Source of the DNA: an uncultured Eubacteriales bacterium
GTDB taxonomy: Bacteria > Bacillota > Clostridia > Oscillospirales > CAG-382
Direction of reading: 5' to 3'
Length of the DNA stretch: 64,000 nt
Assembly: GCA_900548115.1 (NCBI GenBank)
Contig: URJL01000007.1
Coordinates: 1-64,000 of the forward strand
Part shown: positions 60,989-64,000 of the stretch, in pieces
Layout of the letters: each line of letters starts with the position of its first letter
Position numbering within the stretch: the first letter of the stretch is position 1
The notes under the pieces: generated by a model
The model's database searches: none
Seen by the model: the letters and a program-made list of their open reading frames with translations, nothing else
Told to the model about the DNA's origin: nothing
Position numbers and translations under genes: made by a program

Positions 60989-61801
60989 ATGAAAAGAACT
61001 TTTTTGGGAAAAGAGCGTCCGATGACGGTCGGTATGATACAAAAAGCAACTGCAGAGGAGTGCGTATCGCTTGCGCTCGACTCGATCGGAGGCGGCGCCG
61101 ACGCGGTGGGACTTCAGCTCGAAAGCCTTCCCGACACCGAAAAGACCGATGAAAAATTACGGCGGATTTTGGACAGCCTCGGGGGAAAACCCTGTTATTT
61201 CACCAATTACCGCTACGGCCGCAACGACGGGAAGACCGACGAGACGCTGGCGCGCGAGCTTGTTCGTTTTACGCAGCTCGGCGGCACGCTTGCCGACATT
61301 CCGGGCGACTTTTTCGATAAAAGCGCCGTCGTCGGCGGCAAGCGCGAAAACTGCCGTTATCCCGAATGCACGACCGATGAAAACGCGATCGCCGAGCAAA
61401 AAAAGCGGATCGCCGAAATTCACGAAGCGGGGGGCGAGGTGCTGATGTCGTCGCACGTGATGCGTTTTCTTCCCGCCGAGGAGGTCCTCTCGATCGCGCT
61501 CGATTTCGAGTCGCGCGGGGCGGATGTCGTCAAGATCGTGACGGCGGCAAACTCTACCGAAGAAGAGATCGAAAATCTTCGAACCACGGCGCTTTTGAAA
61601 AAAGAGCTGAAAGTCCCGTTTCTCTTTTTGTCGGGCGGAACACATTATCGCCGCCACCGCCTGCTCGGACCGATGTTTGGGTGCGGCTATTATTTGTGCG
61701 TCGCGCGCCATTATCCCGGTTCGACCGCATCTCAGCCGCTTTTGTCGGAGGTTTTGGGCGTTCTTTCGCACACAAAGTATATTGATTTTTGCGGCATGTG
61801 A
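60989..61801 (+). CDS. aroD: Type I 3-dehydroquinate dehydratase
   Basis: A 270-residue class I dehydroquinase, the Schiff-base type that converts 3-dehydroquinate to 3-dehydroshikimate in aromatic amino-acid synthesis. The catalytic histidine is in MSSHVMRFLP (His156) and the Schiff-base lysine in VVKIVTAAN (Lys182), spaced as expected. The C-terminal CVARHYPGSTASQPLLSEV matches the substrate loop. Not next to other aro genes. Start at 60989 with AAAGGAAC upstream. Confidence 0.88.
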   Translation: MKRTFLGKERPMTVGMIQKATAEECVSLALDSIGGGADAVGLQLESLPDTEKTDEKLRRILDSLGGKPCYFTNYRYGRNDGKTDETLARELVRFTQLGGTLADIPGDFFDKSAVVGGKRENCRYPECTTDENAIAEQKKRIAEIHEAGGEVLMSSHVMRFLPAEEVLSIALDFESRGADVVKIVTAANSTEEEIENLRTTALLKKELKVPFLFLSGGTHYRRHRLLGPMFGCGYYLCVARHYPGSTASQPLLSEVLGVLSHTKYIDFCGM

Positions 61802-61810
61802 GTGTATAAT
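61782..61810 (+). promoter_or_regulatory. Promoter of hprK
   Basis: TTGATT (61782-61787), 17-base spacer, TATAAT (61805-61810), overlapping the end of aroD. Confidence 0.7.
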
Positions 61811-61875
61811 GAGACAAGAATTAGGATAAACCCACGAAAGGAAACGCGCTTTTCTTTCGCGAAAGGATTTCGTTT

Positions 61876-62832
61876 ATGAATGAACAGAACTATTCGGTAA
61901 CATTGCAATCGCTGATCGATGAGTTTTCACTCGAAAAGATCTGCGTGCCCGAAAATCTTGCGGATATTTTCGTCTGCATTAATGAAGTAAACCGTCCCGG
62001 TCTTCAGCTTTCGGGCTTCTTCGACCATTTCGAACCTTCCCGCGTGCAGATCATCGGAAAGGCAGAATATCATTATCTTTTGGAAATGACGCATGAAAAA
62101 CGGCTTGAGAGTTTTTCACGCTTTTTCGAACACAATGTGGTCTGTGTGGTTTTCTCCTCCAATCTCGACGTGTTTGACGAGGCGATCGAATGCGCCAAGG
62201 CTTCGGGAACGCCGATCCTGCGCACCCATTCCAGCACGTCGCACTTTATGGCGGCGCTTATCTCGTCGCTCAGCGTAAGTCTTGCACCCCGCATCACCCG
62301 CCACGGCGTTTTGGTTGAGGTATACGGCGAGGGAATTCTGATTCTCGGCGACAGCGGGATCGGAAAGAGCGAGATTGCCATCGAGCTGGTCAAGCGCGGT
62401 CATCGCCTCATTGCCGACGATGCCGTTGAGATCAAACGCGTTTCGGACAAGACGCTGGTCGGCACGGCGCCCGAGCTGATACGCCATTATATCGAGCTGC
62501 GCGGCATCGGTATTGTCGATGTGCGCCGCCTTTTCGGTATGGGCGCCATCAAAATGTCCGAAAAGATCGATCTTGTGGTCAATCTCGAGCCGTGGCAGCA
62601 GGGCAAGTTTTATGAGCGCGTGGGGCTTGAGACCGAATATGCCGATATTATGGGCATTAAGGTCCCGTCGATCACGATTCCCGTAAATCCGGGACGGAAT
62701 CTTGCCGTTGTTTTGGAGATCGCCGCGATGAACAACCGCCAGAAAAAAATGGGCTACGATACGGCGGTCGAATTCAACAAGCGCCTGATGAAGCAGATGC
62801 AGAGCGCTATGGGCGAAGAGTCGAAGGAATAA
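61876..62832 (+). CDS. hprK: HPr kinase/phosphorylase
   Basis: A 318-residue bifunctional enzyme that phosphorylates or dephosphorylates HPr at Ser46, the switch for carbon catabolite control in Gram-positive bacteria. Walker A is GDSGIGKS (residues 158-165). The upstream THSSTSHFM contributes conserved His. The C-terminal signature IMGIKVPSITIPVNPGRN is at about 257-274. AAAGGA precedes the ATG. Its presence supports CcpA-type regulation of the glycan genes here. Confidence 0.97.
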   Translation: MNEQNYSVTLQSLIDEFSLEKICVPENLADIFVCINEVNRPGLQLSGFFDHFEPSRVQIIGKAEYHYLLEMTHEKRLESFSRFFEHNVVCVVFSSNLDVFDEAIECAKASGTPILRTHSSTSHFMAALISSLSVSLAPRITRHGVLVEVYGEGILILGDSGIGKSEIAIELVKRGHRLIADDAVEIKRVSDKTLVGTAPELIRHYIELRGIGIVDVRRLFGMGAIKMSEKIDLVVNLEPWQQGKFYERVGLETEYADIMGIKVPSITIPVNPGRNLAVVLEIAAMNNRQKKMGYDTAVEFNKRLMKQMQSAMGEESKE

Positions 62833-62834
62833 AC

Positions 62835-62880
62835 AAAAAGCGGGAAAAACAAGACAATCGGAACTTTTTCCCGCTTTTTC
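62835..62880 (+). terminator. Terminator after hprK
   Basis: AAAAAGCGGGAAAAA pairs with TTTTTCCCGCTTTTT around a 15-base loop. Confidence 0.75.
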
Positions 62881-62926
62881 CGTCTAAACAAACAAAACCG
62901 AAACGAAGGATCGAGGAAGATTTTTC

Positions 62927-64000
62927 ATGAAAAAGAAAAAACACATAGCCTTAAAAATCGTTCTTTCCGTGTTTCTTCTGTTGCTTTTGGCGGGCGGAGT
63001 GCTCGTCGGAACGCATTGGGAGCTGGCAAAGGGCGCGTATCATCTTTTGAAAAATTCGCCGGGAAACAATGTAAAAGCGGCGTGGATTTTCCTCACGGGC
63101 AACTCCGAGACGATCCAAAAACAAATCAGCGATAACGACGCAAGCTATTCCGAGGCGGTGAAAAAGATCGCCGAGGAGCTGAGCGGAACGGGGCTGGATC
63201 TTTCCCGTTATACCCTCGACGTTCTCTCGTCGGGCGAATATTCCGAGGAGGAAATGATACGTATCCTGATGGGAAAAGAAACGATCGCCCCGCCCGACAC
63301 CGAGAATACGCCCTCCGACGATCCCGATAAAGCCGACAAAACCGACAAAACGGAAAACACGGCGGACGGAAAAGGCGAAACGCCGCAGACCCCGCCCTCG
63401 GGCGAAAAGAACGAAGGCGGAAACGGGGAAGAAAACGGAAGCGGCAAGCCCGCACAGACGCCCGATGCCCCGACCGCCGCGGACACAAAATCTCAAACCG
63501 ATTCGGAGACAAAAACCGATCCCGCTCCGGGCGGAACGCCCGCGGGCGAAGGTACGGCGAGCGAGGACGCCATGTCCGAAGAGGTGGCGGCGTGTATCGC
63601 AAAGCTTTATGTCTTGAAAAGTCGTTTTACCGGAGAACTCGGTTCGCTTGAAAAAACCATAACCGAGACCTATGAAGCACTTCCCAAAGAAGAACAGGTT
63701 TCCGCCTCACGAAAGAGCATCGCGGGGCAGTACATCAAGCAGGTATCCCGAATGGAACTGGATTGCGACGCGCAGGTCGACGCGGCTCTTGACGAGCTTC
63801 GAAAGACACTGACGGCACAGGGAAAGGATACCGCCGTTGTGGAAACGCTTCGGCAGGCATACGAAAACGAAAAGAGCCTGAAAAAGGCGCTCAAGGAGTA
63901 CGAGAGTCAGTATCCGAAGGGCAGTAAGGTGCTCGGCTGGGGCATGGCCTCGGGATTCAAGAATGTAGGCGTCGGCAAGGGTATCTTCACCGATGACGGT
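62927..64000 (+). CDS. Membrane-anchored protein with disordered linker, 3' end missing
   Basis: An open frame of 358 codons that continues past the right edge. It starts MKKKKHIALKIVLSVFLLLL (signal-anchor helix at about 8-26), then a helical domain. A Pro/Asp/Lys/Gly-rich disordered linker follows (about 120-210: TPSDDPDKADKTDKTENTAD and similar). A charged helical domain comes next (about 220-335: SKYVLKSRF-like, KKALKEYESQYPKG). The last 25 residues read differently (LGWGMASGFKNVGVGKG). No family is recognised for the main part. GAGGAAGA precedes the ATG. The C-terminal portion lies beyond the window. Confidence 0.65.
   Translation, partial: MKKKKHIALKIVLSVFLLLLLAGGVLVGTHWELAKGAYHLLKNSPGNNVKAAWIFLTGNSETIQKQISDNDASYSEAVKKIAEELSGTGLDLSRYTLDVLSSGEYSEEEMIRILMGKETIAPPDTENTPSDDPDKADKTDKTENTADGKGETPQTPPSGEKNEGGNGEENGSGKPAQTPDAPTAADTKSQTDSETKTDPAPGGTPAGEGTASEDAMSEEVAACIAKLYVLKSRFTGELGSLEKTITETYEALPKEEQVSASRKSIAGQYIKQVSRMELDCDAQVDAALDELRKTLTAQGKDTAVVETLRQAYENEKSLKKALKEYESQYPKGSKVLGWGMASGFKNVGVGKGIFTDDG

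Overview
The window reads as chromosomal DNA from an anaerobic, low-to-middle GC Gram-positive bacterium of the class Clostridia, probably an uncultured gut Oscillospiraceae-like lineage. This rests on what is encoded: HPr kinase, a CIRCE-type site before groESL, a tyrosine T-box leader, a pyrR leader with an attenuator-like terminator, glycine riboswitches, a large SRP RNA with an Alu domain, S-layer-homology (SLH) proteins, ECF and Pot-type uptake systems and host-glycan enzymes. No rRNA, CRISPR array, transposase or integrated phage was seen, so most of the window is ordinary core genome with a few unusual loci.

Layout. 0-3.2 kb: a minus-strand operon of PduL-type phosphotransacylase, a NifU-like scaffold and a GGGtGRT protein, then an ASRT-family gene and a possible small transcript. 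3.2-9.5 kb: a YbaK-like editing protein, a solute-binding lipoprotein plus hybrid histidine kinase pair, an unknown membrane protein, a frameshifted GNAT gene and an SRPBCC protein. 9.8-16 kb: tRNA-Gln, a two-gene envelope operon (TM2 protein and tandem-domain lipoprotein), a small XRE regulator and potABCD. 16-23 kb: GH31 glycosidase, a glycine-riboswitch-controlled AGCS symporter, a MATE exporter and an EEP-family hydrolase. 23.3-25.3 kb: a sigma-factor/leucine-rich-repeat/SLH chimera, the oddest gene here. 25.4-33.7 kb: T-box-tyrS, a degenerate P-type ATPase-like protein, rlmB, a DUF4349 lipoprotein and rlmD. 33.8-37.2 kb: a truncated MocR regulator divergent from an ECF transporter S component, galE and SRP RNA. 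37.3-46.7 kb: a 1051-residue SLH/beta-helix surface protein, groESL, gpsA and small enzymes. 46.7-64 kb: GH112 phosphorylase with an SGNH hydrolase, a second riboswitch-controlled AGCS symporter, pyrR-uraA, an M23 peptidase, a Gld-type ABC operon followed by a GH20 hexosaminidase, a type I dehydroquinase, hprK and an incomplete secreted protein.

How the genes fit together. GH112 phosphorylase, GH20 hexosaminidase, GH31 glycosidase, an SGNH esterase-like enzyme and GalE suggest use of mucin or milk-type glycans. Two AGCS symporters under different glycine-riboswitch architectures, the Pot system, the pyrimidine permease and the ECF S component show a scavenging lifestyle. The best candidates for something undescribed are the sigma-LRR-SLH chimera (23.3-25.3 kb), the catalytically degenerate P-type ATPase-like protein (27.3-29.8 kb), the PduL/NifU-like/GGGtGRT operon (0-2.3 kb) and the possible small transcript at 2.9-3.1 kb. 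All functions are inferred from reading the sequence. No database search was run.
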